Shown one piece after another: positions 25,144 through 35,946 of a stretch of DNA of 64,000 bases (positions are counted from its first letter, which is position 1; each line of letters opens with the position of its first letter). This DNA comes from Taiwanofungus camphoratus (lineage: Eukaryota; Basidiomycota; Agaricomycetes; Polyporales; Taiwanofungaceae): positions 930,001 through 994,000 of the forward strand of contig CP021221.1 in NCBI GenBank assembly GCA_003999685.1. The letters are read 5' to 3'. The notes under the pieces are model-generated. The model did no database searches. It was not told the DNA's origin and was given only the letters and a program-made list of their open reading frames with translations. The position numbers and the translations under genes are program-made.

Positions 25144-28100
25144 ATGGAGCCACTGTACAATCCACCCTCCCCTGAGTCTTCTCGTGTGTTTCAATTCCTC
25201 AAACGTGTGAATACCAGACATCACTTGGCGCTTTCATCTTATTATGACTTATACAAATGGTCGACCAGCAACATCGATCAGTTCTGGAGTGCCGTTTGGG
25301 ACGACACCGAAGTATGTGGTTCTAAAGGGGCTCATGTCGTGGACGTTTCTTCCTTGCCGCCCTCAAACCCGCCATGGTTCTCAGACGCCAAGGTGAACTA
25401 TGCTGAGAACATGTTACGATGTCGTTCTTCAGAAAAGACGGCGCTGATCGAAGCCAGTATGTTTTCAGTAATCTGTTTCGTTATGGTCCGAGTATACGAA
25501 TGTATCACAGCTGAACCTGAGCCGAATAACATCGCGCCTCCACTTCGCCATGTAACCTACTTGGAGCTCTACTCTCTTGTCTCTGATCTAGTCTCAGCAT
25601 TGCTCTTGTGTGGACTCAAAGCAGGGGACCGGGTTGCGTCATATTCCTCTAATTGCATTGTAGGTCAACATGCTTTCACGTTGATATCAATCATCTCTCG
25701 CAATTGGATTGCCATCCCCATCCAAACGCCAATGCGTCTAATCAGTCTGGTTTTGCTGTCCGCCTGACATATTGAATTGCCGCCGTGCGCTTGGCTTCGC
25801 ATACGGATGCTATATCTACTTTCCTCGTCTCTAAAACAGACTCATCAAATCCTAATGTCATTGACAATCTCGGTCTCCTAGAAAAATGTGGCAGCGTGCT
25901 TGGCGTCCTCTGCAATAGGTTGGCCTTCAATTTTTTCTAATACTCTCTTCCTGGCAACTAAGAATAACTCAGGGTGTATATGGGTCAGTGCTGCTGCTGA
26001 CTTTGGGCCAGAAGGAGTATTGGAAAGGTGAAGATTGCCATGTGCTACAAGGCGTCTCAATGACTAGTAACACAGGTTCGAGCAGGTACAGCCGAGCTTG
26101 ATCTTCTCGGTGGATGCAGTTGTGTGCGCTAGTATAACGCAACCTTCCCATGTTACATGCTAATCCCCCTGGAAGCTACAACGCAAAAGTGCATGCGCAC
26201 CTGCCGAAATTGAAAGTACTTCTTACTGGCTTATCAGACAGGGGGTCAATCATACCGAAGGTTGTCGTCATCCATCATGCGTCTGGGCCAGATAAACACG
26301 ACTGGGACAGTAGGTGGGTTAGTTGGGACGAATTTACAGCAAATGGCAAGCGTGCCAAGTTGGGACGTACTGCGGAAGGCGAGATTGAGTGGCAGCGCTT
26401 GAGCTTCAACTGGCCTCTTTGGATTCTATTCAGTTCCGGAACGACCGGTAAGTATATTGCCAGTATACTCGTCATTTTCCTCCTCACAAGTACTGTATAA
26501 GGTCGTCCGAAGTAAGTGGTATGCGTTTGAAATGACGCAATAACTAGTGACCAGCGTCTTAGACCTATCGTTCATCGCGCAGGAGGCATGCTCTTGCAGA
26601 CTAAGAAAGAGTTCATCATTTGTGCCGATCTTAAACCGGAAGATGTTTTTTTCTATTACACTACGACGTCAGTCCAGTATCCATTGGCATGCGTTCTTCG
26701 CAAGATCCTGAACCTGCACATACAGAGGCTGGATGATGTGGAACTGGCTGGTCAGTGCTTTGAGCACGGGATGTACGCTGGTACTGTACGACGGTAGCCC
26801 ACTCCGCGACCCTGCTTATCTATGGCGACTCGTGGATGAACTCGGCATTACAATTTTCGGAACTAGCGCCAAGTATATTGATCAGCTATCCGTTAAGTTA
26901 TGAACGCTTATGAAACCCTAAACCCAATGTTCTCATGAGCTGAATTTGCCCTCCATATAGAAAGTATACAAGCCTGCGGAACACCATCACCTGTCCACTC
27001 TACGCCATGTCTATTCAACAGGGTCTCCCCTTGCGCCGCCTTTATTTGACTTCGTCTATCAACACATACGACCAGATGTCTTACTAGCTTCTATCACGGG
27101 TATGAGTCTCTTCTATATAGACACTGTGACTCTATCTGGACATACATGAAGGTGGGACCGACATTTGTTCTCTATTTGCCGGCATGTGCACAGCACTTCC
27201 AGTATTCCGAGGAGAAATCCAGTGTCGCCTACTAGGCATGGCTGTGGAGACCTTCACACCTACTGGAACGCTTGCAGAGCCTGACGAAGCCGGAGAGCTC
27301 GTGTGTTTAAAGCCATTTCCGTGCATGCCTGCAGGTTTCTGGCCTCTGCCTGGATTCGGCCCCGAGGAAGCTGTTCAGGCCGCACAGGCGCGCTATCAGC
27401 AGGCGTACTTTTCAGAGTTCGAAGACGTCTGGTGTAGGTTCTCTATCATTTTTGACTTTCATGGTGAAACTCATGCCCACTGACTTGGAGTTCATGGTGA
27501 CCATGTTATCATCACGCGATCTCGGGCAGGTAATGGAGGAGGATTGATCATGTTGGGCAGAAGTGATGGCGTTCTGTACGTGCTGCGTTTGTGTCCTGCC
27601 ATCGTCATCAGCTGTTCACTGAACGTTTTGCGTCAGTAACCCTGGCGGCGTGCGCTTCGGGTCAGCTGAAATCTACGACGTGATTGACCTGTGCTTCGCG
27701 CCTGCAACCTCACACGCTGCCCACACTGTTGTTGACTGCTTAGTCGTCGGACAGAGCATTGCGAAGGGCACAGATGAGCGCGTGATCCTCTTTGTCAAGC
27801 TTCTGGAAGGGCAGGTGCTCACCGAAGACCTGGAGAAAAAGATCAAGGCCGAGATACGGTTGAGAAGAAGTGCCAGGCATGTTCCCGCGCGGGTAAGCCG
27901 ATCTTCGTCCGCAGCATCCCGTGCCCCTGAAACGTTGTCCCTTCGTGTTTATTGCGCCGTGAAGATCATACAAGTGCACGATATCCCATATACAGTGAAC
28001 CTGAAGCGTGTGGAGGTTCCAGTGAAAAAGGTATCATTCATATTCCGCGAGGTCCATGTGCGCAACGTGTCCGCTGAAAGGTAATCAGGTCATCAATGGT

Positions 28101-28217
28101 GCACCTATCTCAAGCATCAATCCAGCGACCTTGAGGAACCCTGGATGTCTAACAGAATTTGAGGCTGTTGGCAAGGCTTTGAGGGCCGAGTGGAGTGAGA
28201 ACGGAACTAAAATGTGA
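25144..28217 (+). CDS. AACS: Acetoacetyl-CoA synthetase
   Basis: Cytosolic adenylate-forming enzyme that activates acetoacetate to acetoacetyl-CoA for sterol and lipid synthesis. It starts MEPLYNPPSPESSRVFQFLK. Key blocks in order: SNPPWFSDAKVNYAENML; GLKAGDRVASYSSNCI; a 37-nt exon (25882-25918) KNVAACLASSAI; GCIWVSAAADFGPEGVLER; FEQVQPSLIFSVDAVV; ILFSSGTTGRPKPIVH (P-loop-like AMP motif); TTGWMMWNWLVSALSTG; ITIFGTSAKYIDQLS; SITGGTDICSLFAG; GLIMLGRSDGVLNPGGVRFG; and the C-terminal DIPYTVNLKRVEVPVKKVIN. The gene at first looks broken around 25660-26150 because four short exons are separated by stops; they join cleanly. The intron at 25660-25881 is long (222 nt). The expected catalytic lysine in the last block is present, though it follows leucine where many family members have glycine. 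Stop 28215-28217. Confidence 0.92.
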
Positions 28218-28832
28218 CCAAGTATCTGTATTTTACAGCGGAACAATGTTGTAGCACCGCAAGCAGTGTATGGCCAATTACATTCTGTCCTTAAACGCGC
28301 AGGTCCGCGCCGATTGCGCGTCCCGACTATAAACAGATCCAGACCTCAGATCATGCCATCTGTATTGCCTATTTTGGACCTATACAACGGCAATCTGTTG
28401 CCTCGAGGCAGCGTTCCATAGCAAAGCAGCGTTCCAGATGGCTATCACACCTTGTCTCAGGCTTCGGTGCCCGTGGCCGGAAGTATTTGCGATACGCAAA
28501 TAGAAAAATTTAGATGGATTTTATTATAACTTCCGAGAATTGTACCGACTCCTCTCGCCGCCCTCCCCCTCTCACATTCGGGCCTACCAGGCCCATCCAG
28601 CACTGTCTTTCACGGAAGTGTTTGACGAACGGAACGTGAACCAGGCCACGAAAACACACGATCGCTTTGATCGCTTTATCGCTCCGGAGTCTCAAAGCCT
28701 CGTTGTTTTCATTGTCAAAGCTTTAGCGTGATGGGGCACTCAAATACCAGAGGTAGGAATGGCCGTCGTGAACAATCTCAATCACGTCCATCTAGGCGGC
28801 CATTCTTTGCATCAATCTTCTGCTTGCCCCGC
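28218..28832. other. Intergenic region upstream of the MARVEL-like cluster
   Basis: About 615 nt. It contains a frame open upstream of the first MARVEL gene's ATG (from 28728) but no other gene. Presumed promoter. Confidence 0.4.
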
Positions 28833-30041
28833 ATGCCCTCAGTCTTCAACATCATCAGATTCTCTGTGTACAGTGAGTTAAAACCTGCTACTATCACTGC
28901 GCAATGGCTTGCTGAAGCTACTGAAGCCGCGGTTCTGATATGGACTGTAATTTGCTTGGCTATTGCGGCACATTTCCAGAGTATTTTGATATCCTCTGAC
29001 CTCAGTGAGTGAATTCCTCCCTGAACGACCGAGAAAGACTGATTCTCTTTCAGCTCGTTTCGTTCCGTTCGCTATCTTCGTATGCAGTGCGAGTCTGCTT
29101 CTCTTTCTGGCATTGTAAGTGGGCTCGTTTAATGCAAGAAGGGTTGAATGTCATGACATGTTGGTTTTCAGACTTGGGTTTAGTCTTTGGAAGGAGCGGA
29201 ATCCCATCTCAACAAGGATTGAGTTGGGCTGCTTAGGGCTAGCGGGAGTACTTTGGCTCGGTGAGCGTGTCGCTGACGTGAACCCTAACACCTGTCTGAA
29301 CACGCGTCTTTGATAGCGCTTGCGGCCTTTGTCGCTTCTTCCGAATCGGAGGCAGCTGAGGTGGAATGTTTTTCCTCGGCTGACGCCAGCGAACCTGTTG
29401 ATGTGCCAGGCTGTAAGGTGTCCCCATTGCTTTGTCCTGAGTTACTCGCTAATTGATGGACAGTTAATACGGAAACTTATCAGGCTCAATACCGTGTCAT
29501 AGAAGCTTTCTCTTTCTTCAACGTTATCCTTAGTGAGTCTGGTCTCAGGGTTCGGCTTGTGCCTTACTCACGGAACTGGACAGTTTGGGGCTTCTTTATT
29601 CTATTATTGGTTCTCGCTATTAGACAACATCGTAGGGGGGAGAGACGGGTGTGGATTTCGTCAGTTACCGCGTTCCCATGGTTCAATAGGGCAGGCAAGC
29701 AGAACGGCGGATTACCCGGACCTGTCACGCAGCGGTCCAAGTCACGATCAAGACCGGTTGTCACGCGGGAGAAGACACAAGACTCCCAGTGGTCGATGGC
29801 AAAGAGACAGGACTCGCAACGAACGATGGCGTACAGACAAGACTCGCAGCGTTCGATGGCTAAGCGGCAGGACTCTCAACACTCTCAGCGGCGGCCACTT
29901 CATTTGGGACACCATTCTCCTACGCGAAATGAATCACCCACGTACGTCTACTGGATACCGCACAAGACGCCAGACCAGGCGCATGTACGGGACCAGCGGC
30001 CGAGAGATAGATATCACAGGGACGCATCACCCCGGCGGTGA
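28833..30041 (+). CDS. MARVEL-like four-helix membrane protein 1, with repeat tail
   Basis: Four-transmembrane protein of the MARVEL-like fold common in basidiomycetes; function unknown. From ATG 28833 (MPSVFNIIRFSVY) spliced exons give four hydrophobic spans: AVLIWTVICLAIAAHFQSIL, FVPFAIFVCSASLLLFLALL, IELGCLGLAGVLWLALAAF and AFSFFNVILIWGFFILLLVL. An extracellular-type loop between spans 3 and 4 is acidic. Six short introns of about 50-75 nt all have GT/AG ends. After span 4 the last exon encodes a basic cytoplasmic tail of about 140 residues (R/K/Q/S-rich). It contains four tandem copies of a decamer (K-R-Q-D-S-Q-R-S-M-A type) and ends HRDASPRR at 30041. An ATG at 28728 is in frame but would add a non-conserved leader. 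It is followed in tandem by two paralogues. Confidence 0.8.
29772..29888 (+). repeat. In-frame 30-nt tandem repeat in MARVEL-like protein 1
   Basis: Four consecutive units of 30 nt (29772, 29802, 29832, 29862; the last one partial) encode the decamer [K/Y]-[R/T]-Q-D-S-Q-x-[S/T]-M-A. Third-base differences between units show they are not brand new. Copy number could vary between strains. Confidence 0.85.
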
Positions 30042-30504
30042 TGTGGGATGATCATGACGAGATGAGCGTGTCTGTGCGACATGCTGCTTATGTATTTTGG
30101 ATGTATCACCGGGCCTGTATGTACAGTATAAAATGATGAAGCCAAGGTTATTTGGAAGTTTACATTACGTCGTACATTGTCTGAGTGCATGAGTATGCTC
30201 GCTTGAGCTTTGCGAGATGGAGCCTGATGGAGCCCTCGGTACACGCGTATAACACGTGTAGTTATTGTCTGAGCACGTGACCGTAGTTGAACCTATCCTG
30301 ACGTCAAGCAGCCTGCGGGCTCCCCGCGATTGTCAATTGGCAATAAGGTGCTTGGGACTTCGCCGTGCCCTTATACGACTTATACGACTCGACCTTCCCC
30401 CTCATACCCTCGAAGACGAAAAAATTCTCCCATAGATTACCCATACGGTACGTGGTAGAGCGAGTGGCATACTGCGATACCTTTTCATTGTAATCGTCCC
30501 ACAG
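30042..30504. other. Intergenic region between MARVEL-like genes 1 and 2
   Basis: About 460 nt. Contains CACGTG-like E-box words near 30255 and 30273 and presumably the promoter of gene 2. No other gene. Confidence 0.4.
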
Positions 30505-31586
30505 ATGACGCAGCTTTTCAAGGACATGCGCCTGTATGGCTTTGGTACTTTGTTCACTGATTCGAATTTGAAGCCGTCACATTGAAAGTGTCACTTGCAG
30601 TCGCCGTTCTTCTGCTCTCTGCAACAGTGCTCGGAATCGCTGCGTATCTAGCCAGCGTATTTCTGCCAAATATACAACGTCAGTCGCGTCGTATGACATG
30701 GTTGTCTCACGATCCTTATGTGCTTATGTATCTGCAGACGATTTTTCAATCTTCTCTCTGATAGTACCGTCGCTAACGATTCTTGTCTTTCTAATAACGT
30801 TGGTACTGAACTGTATCTCGAGATTCTCTATACTAAAGCTCATTCAGAATATCATGGTCCTCTCCGCGAACAGAGGCAGTCGCTCTGTTTATTATTGGGG
30901 TGCTATGGCTTGGTAAGCTCTGAGTATGTCTAAGAATCGCGCAATTCATTCCTGTTTCCTCTACAGCGATGGCTGCATGGACCACGTCAGTGATTTCATC
31001 GTCGCTTTTCTCACACACTTATTTTACTTCCAGAGATATCATGGGGAGTACGCAATGTGATGCCTTGGGCGGTGAAACAACTCCCACTAAGAATGGAAAC
31101 AGTAAGAATCGTCAATTTCCGAGACACGCCGTTTGTCTTACCTATAATTCGACAGTCAGCACCAAATCGTGGTGCTACGAAATGAAGGTTATCGAAGCCT
31201 TTTCGTGGATGATCTTTTGCCTATGTACGTGTGCCTATACTTACAGTCGATGATAGCTCATTGTACCTTTGGCAGTCGCCATCTTCCTGTGGATTCTTAT
31301 CGCGCTCACGAGCCGAGCACGGGTGCTCGGGCATCCCTTCGCCTGGGCGGAGCCCATCTTCGAGCTGCCCTGGTTTGGGGAGCTCCCTGGCTGGCCCGGA
31401 CCATATGGCAACGCGGCAGTTGGCGGGCAAATGCCCTACCCCATGGGTGTCTACCCGAACGGTGGGATGGGATACGCGAACGGTGGCTACGTTGTGCAGC
31501 AAAACCCTGGTCACTCGGTTGTAATCCAGCAGGGTGCAGGGGGGCCGACTATCACACAGGTCCCTGGCTCGGTGAGCTCTGTCTGA
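30505..31586 (+). CDS. MARVEL-like four-helix membrane protein 2
   Basis: Tandem paralogue of the preceding gene. From ATG 30505 (MTQLFKDMRLYGF) exons give VAVLLLSATVLGIAAYLASV, FSIFSLIVPSLTILVFLITL, TEAVALFIIGVLWLAMAAW, then a hydrophilic loop with Cys (QCDALGGETTPTKNG), and span 4 KVIEAFSWMIFCLF joined to AIFLWILIALTSRA. The exon order and the positions of introns relative to the helices match paralogue 1. The tail differs completely. It is Gly/Pro/aromatic-rich (FELPWFGELPGWPGPYGN, YPMGVYPNGGMGYANGGY) and ends VPGSVSSV at 31586. No function can be assigned from sequence. Confidence 0.78.
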
Positions 31587-32139
31587 GCACTCAAGCGCGG
31601 CGCCTCCGCCATTAAACAATAGAGAACTAACGGTATACCCGCTATGCATCGCATCGGGTGCAATGGGACATTTGTATAGTAAACTACCACGTTGTCAGAA
31701 CATGCATGATCACGAAGAATGCGAATAAATCACTACTACCGGAACGCGAACACACGGATGGAATGATACTTACGGAAGTGGAAGGACAGATCTCCTGATG
31801 GCCGGACAATGAAAAAACGTGTATCACGCATAGGAAGGACGGAGGGCGAAACGATGTTGTTTAATGACTTGAGTGTACTAACTGTACCGACAAATTGATT
31901 ACGTCCCTAATACGCATGTTTATTCCCAAGGCAGTGTCAGACTTAGGTGCGGATGCCTCGAGGCGCTGTGAGACCGACGCCAGCACACAGAGCGGAAGAC
32001 GCGTGCAGCTGCTGTCGAAAAGCGCGCTATGAAGGATGGGTATCTATCATACTCACAAATCAGCATCTTCATACCAACAAATCAGCATCTTCTCCATAAA
32101 GCCAAGGAGTGTCAGATTGCACATCTTCACTATCTAACA
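31587..32139. other. Intergenic region between MARVEL-like genes 2 and 3
   Basis: About 550 nt. It contains a 16-bp direct repeat (ACAAATCAGCATCTTC at 32055-32070 and 32077-32092) just upstream of gene 3. Nothing else recognised. Confidence 0.5.
32055..32092 (+). repeat. 16-bp direct repeat upstream of MARVEL-like gene 3
   Basis: Two identical copies of ACAAATCAGCATCTTC with a 22-nt period, about 50-85 bp before the ATG. Could be a small tandem duplication or a paired regulatory site. Confidence 0.7.
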
Positions 32140-32849
32140 ATGCCGACACTGTTTCGAGAGCGTATTGCACGGTCCGTCACGACAGGTATGTAGGAACGAC
32201 ACCGAGGATGTCAGCAAGCGCATTGAGTTCTTGCTTTCCAGCGGCTTTGGCGGCCTTTGCAGCCCACGTCCTCATCAGGTTGATCCCTCCTTCACTCCGT
32301 AGGTCACGTAGTAAGATAACAGAGCTCCAGAATAACTGAGATCATATCCAGATACGTTCAACTTGATGCAAAGTTCCGTAGCCATGCTGGCCCTGGCTTC
32401 TCTATCTGTCCTGTAGGTGTATATGTAGTAGGCCCAGGATAAAGAAAGTTGTGCTTACCATTGGATCGTGCTGCGGTCAGCGTTGTTATGCATCATAGGA
32501 GGAATGGACAGTTCCTAAGCCAGACACAAGAGGAGGCAATTCTCATTGGGGCTTTCGGACTTTTCTGGTTTGGTAGGTCTTGTTTGAATCCCTTCCGTGC
32601 CAGGTCCGTCATACGATCTCACAGGCGCTGACACCAATGCCGACAGCGCTCTTAGTGGCCTGGCGTGCATTCCAGCAGCGCTCGATGGACCCGGCCTCTG
32701 TAGGTGAGACATCCCTGGCAAGCGCAACCCAGTCGGAGCGTGCGGGCAGGGAATTGACGACGGAACCGGGATTCACAGGTGGGCGGAGACCATACCCTTG
32801 CCCGAACGACGCAGTATACTGCGTATTCGAGGAGTGGTCGTATTATTAA
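32140..32849 (+). CDS. MARVEL-like paralogue 3, apparently truncated
   Basis: Third tandem copy. From ATG 32140 (MPTLFRERIARSVTT) spliced exons read AALAAFAAHVLIRLIPPSLH, TFNLMQSSVAMLALASLSVL, VVMHHRRNGQFLSQTQEEAI and LIGAFGLFWFGADTNADSAL. This matches spans 1-3 and the short basic loop of the paralogues in the same order. A last exon would read DAVYCVFEEWSYY then TAA at 32847-32849. That aligns with the paralogues' YRVIEAFSFFN start of span 4 but stops before the helix. So the fourth span is missing unless a splice I did not find rescues it. A frame open at about 33230-33350 has a plausible acidic tail (GDAPETSPDPESSA) that could once have been the C-terminus. Possibly a recent pseudogene. 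Confidence 0.55.
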
Positions 32850-33386
32850 GCACGGACCTTGTTTGGGGGACACGACAGAGCGCAGGCACCGATTTTGCGA
32901 GTCTGGACGCTATTGCAGTATGATGTCCTGCGTACCATACGCCAGTAATAAAGACGTACCACTTGTGATTTCGCAAACAGACACCATTGAGGTCGCCCTC
33001 TGCGAGGCTAAACCTTGAAAGTTTGACCTTTCGAAGGGAATATGACCATTGCGCCATGAGAAGCTCATCGTAACCATTAGCATCTTGCCTTGAAGTTCCT
33101 GGACAGGGTGTACGTCTGGCATTACCTTGTATGGTCGGAACAGTGTGCCTGCTGCCCTGGTTCGACAACAAAGGCTAGTGCATCGATGGCGAAGGCTATA
33201 GCATACTGCATCCGACCCCCTTGGGACACGGGGCGGACACGGACATCAACGCGTTGGGAGAATATTCACAGTGAGGACCTGACGGGAAGGGCGGCGAAAG
33301 CAAGCGGAGACGCCCCGGAGACGAGTCCGGATCCGGAGTCGTCGGCTTGACTCCGGCAGAGGTCCGGCCCATGCATGATGTTATAG
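32850..33386. other. Intergenic region before UBC8
   Basis: About 540 nt. A plus-strand frame (33090-33350) and a minus-strand frame (32773-33171) are open but lack clear starts or motifs. The first may be a decayed tail of MARVEL-like gene 3. Confidence 0.35.
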
Positions 33387-34462
33387 ATGCTGTACCGCGA
33401 CCTGGTGGTCACGGCTGCTAATCCTCCCTCCTCGACCGTGACTACTGCCTCTTTTACCTCTCCTATATCGTCCCCATCCTCCTTTCATCCCCACCCCGCA
33501 ACTCTCCTCGCTAGCAGGTAGTCGGCACTATGATAAGTGTTCCCCAAGGGCACTTACCATTCCGCTTGATTCTAACGTGCTCCTGGCGTATCTACAGTCT
33601 TCCTAGCAAACGTCGTATCGAGACGGATGTCATGAAGCTGTGAGCACCCCAGTTGACCTCCAGGGGATTGCAGTCAAATCGCATACTAACGCACCACGCA
33701 CAGGTTGATGTCTGATTATGAAGTGAGTCTTGTGAACGATAACATGCAGGAATTCTATGTCCGATTTTACGGGCCCGTGGAAAGTGAGCGGGCGTTAGCA
33801 TGTTTATCGTCTGTTACTCATGCGCTTCTTCACCCGCCGAAGCACCCTTTGCTGGTGGCGTGTGGAAGATCCACGTAGAGCTTCCCGACCAATATCCGTT
33901 CAAGTCGCCCAGCATCGGCTTCATGAACAAGATCTTCCATCCAAACATCGACGAGCTGTATGCTTACCTGGCTCTCTATCTTCGCCCCTTCTGAAGCGCG
34001 CTTCACAGAAGTGGTTCCGTGTGTCTGGATGTCATCAATCAGACATGGTCGCCTATGTTCGGTGGGTCCAGTAGTGCACGACCGTCCACATGCATAGCTG
34101 ACCAAGACTCATGCGATGGCGCCTTGGTGACAAAGACATGATCAATATTTTTGAGGTGTTCCTCCCGCAACTCCTCCGCTACCCGAACCCAAACGACCCG
34201 CTCAACGGCGAGGCAGCAGCCTTACTGATGCGTCATCCCAAGGAATATGACGCCAAGGTTAAGGGTGCGTTCTGTTCGGCATCGCACTGTCTCCCACACT
34301 GGTCTGATGCTGGTCATCAATTCAGAATATGTACAACGCTTCGCAACGAAGGAGGCCGCAGATGCCGCGGCGGATAACGACGAGGACGACGAGGACGAAG
34401 AGATGAGCGACATCGGCAGCATCAGTGACGACGAGGAGGCCGCAGAGGCTATGGAAGCCTGA
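33387..34462 (+). CDS. UBC8: Ubiquitin-conjugating enzyme E2, UBC8/UBE2H type
   Basis: E2 enzyme; yeast Ubc8 works with the GID/CTLH ligase in degrading gluconeogenic enzymes. Exons give [33 protein letters not shown], then [40 protein letters not shown] (with the HPN motif), [17 protein letters not shown] (active-site Cys), [20 protein letters not shown] and [13 protein letters not shown]. The acidic tail [13 protein letters not shown] is typical of this subfamily and distinguishes it from other E2s. The N-terminal codons are uncertain. The KRR exon begins at an acceptor at about 33598, and the initiator must lie on a tiny upstream exon; the ATG at 33387 fits in phase but is only a candidate. 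The 3' end faces THOC5. Confidence 0.9.
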
Positions 34463-34856
34463 TCTCCTGTCATTTTCATTCATATTCGTTTGTGGCACAC
34501 TCCATTGAGTAACTTGCTTCTCTGTTCACTATCGTCATTGTCGTTGCTCATCATCACCATATTTGTATTCTCATAAACTCCATCCTAATCTGCCTGCACA
34601 GATCTGTAGTGTAATACCACCCTCATTCACCCTTCGTTGTATGTCATTGTGAAACTGTTGTCTTTCTCTCCGTGCAGTCGACCTTCGTAGACAGTGTCCA
34701 CTTCCACACATGTGTAGGATCCATAATACTTCGCCGTCAGTCGAATAGTAAACATGTACTTCACCAGTGCGAGGTGAGTGATAGCGGAAGTGAGGCTTGA
34801 CTGCCCAGCCAAGAGAGTGGTGCGCGCAAGCGTGTGTCAAACGTGACTGATTGCAA

Positions 34857-35700
34857 TTAGGTTGAGGTAAGGGTGGACTCGGCAGTCGAAATGGGTTGCA
34901 CGAGTTCGCCAACTTTCTTTTGCACATCTGATGCAGTCTAGTGCGCACGCGATATGATCAAAATGCGGCCACAGGGACAACTCTCTGTTGCTGACCTTTA
35001 TGAGAGTATCTATCTGCGCCTTCACGCTGTCCATCGTGGCGAGTTTTGCCTTACTCTCCTTGAGAAGCTCTTCCTTCTGCTTGAGGAGTTCTCGCTGTTT
35101 CTGATCTAGCCTAGGTATTCATGTTACCACGGTTAGTAATTTTGAAAAGATTCGAGTACGTGTGGTGCTACCTCTGGCGTTCTGCAAGCTCAAAACTGAG
35201 ACGATTCAGCATCAGTTGATGTTCGCTCAAAAGGGCCTCTTCTGTTTTCGCAGACTCCGGAGCAAGCTGGATAAACTCTTCCATGGAATATAAAGGGATG
35301 TCCTGATAGACTGAGCTTAATACGACCCGGAGTTAGAGCGTGTGTACAAAGGGGGAGGAGACAAGTGCCGAATATAAGACACTCACGCGAACTGGCGGCA
35401 CTTTTCAATCTCTCGTTCGAGATGCCGCTTTTCGTAGAGCAGATTCTGCAGGCTGAGGTAAGTCTGGTCCATCTCGTGTCTGGCGTCGGCAGTCGCCTGC
35501 TTGTGTGCGCGAGTGGCTGCATTGGCGGCGCGATTGAGCGCCTTCAGACGGGCGAAGAGGGCGCCCGAACGGAGATGAACAGAGTTGGCATCGTGGTTGA
35601 GGTAGGTGGAGGAGACGAGGTCGCGAAGGTTGTCGACGACGGCGTCGGGGGAGGGCGGGAGGACAACGGTGTCAGAAGCAGCGAGTTCGTCGAGGGCCAT
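34857..35700 (-). CDS. THOC5: THO complex subunit THOC5 (FMIP family)
   Basis: Component of the THO/TREX mRNA export complex. It starts MALDELAASDTVVLPPSPDA. The signature region LSLQNLLYEKRHLEREIEKC runs into the second exon SVYQDIPLYSMEEFIQL. A coiled-coil exon follows (LNRLSFELAERQR, LDQKQRELLKQKEELLKESK, LATMDSVKAQIDTLIK). The last small exon (KVGELVQPISTAESTLTST) ends with TAA at 34857-34859. At about 220 residues it is the short form usual in fungi, lacking the long C-terminal half of metazoan THOC5. The ATG at 35700 is 247 bp from the divergent G6PD start. Confidence 0.88.
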
Positions 35701-35946
35701 GGTGGTCGGAGATTGTGGGAAGGAATTACTGAAGGGAGAAGGTTCGGCCAGGACCGGGCCGGGCACGAGATGGGTTGCATCATCAGCCTGGCTGAGATTA
35801 CAACGTCGATTACACGGCTTGCTCGTTCAGCAGGCGCTCCAATCTCCCAGCTAGAGCACGTCCCTCTCACACTCCCAGTATGTATTTCTGCCTCTTGTTC
35901 TCTCTCTATCACCTCACTCACTCACCATCCCCCAGACAGGACCGAA

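Noticed and set aside
25660-26157. Acetoacetyl-CoA synthetase as a pseudogene
   Set aside because: Stops lie in introns; four short exons join in phase and restore all conserved blocks.
32773-33171. Minus-strand frame of 132 codons near MARVEL-like gene 3
   Set aside because: No ATG at its start and it overlaps the third MARVEL copy's last exon on the opposite strand.
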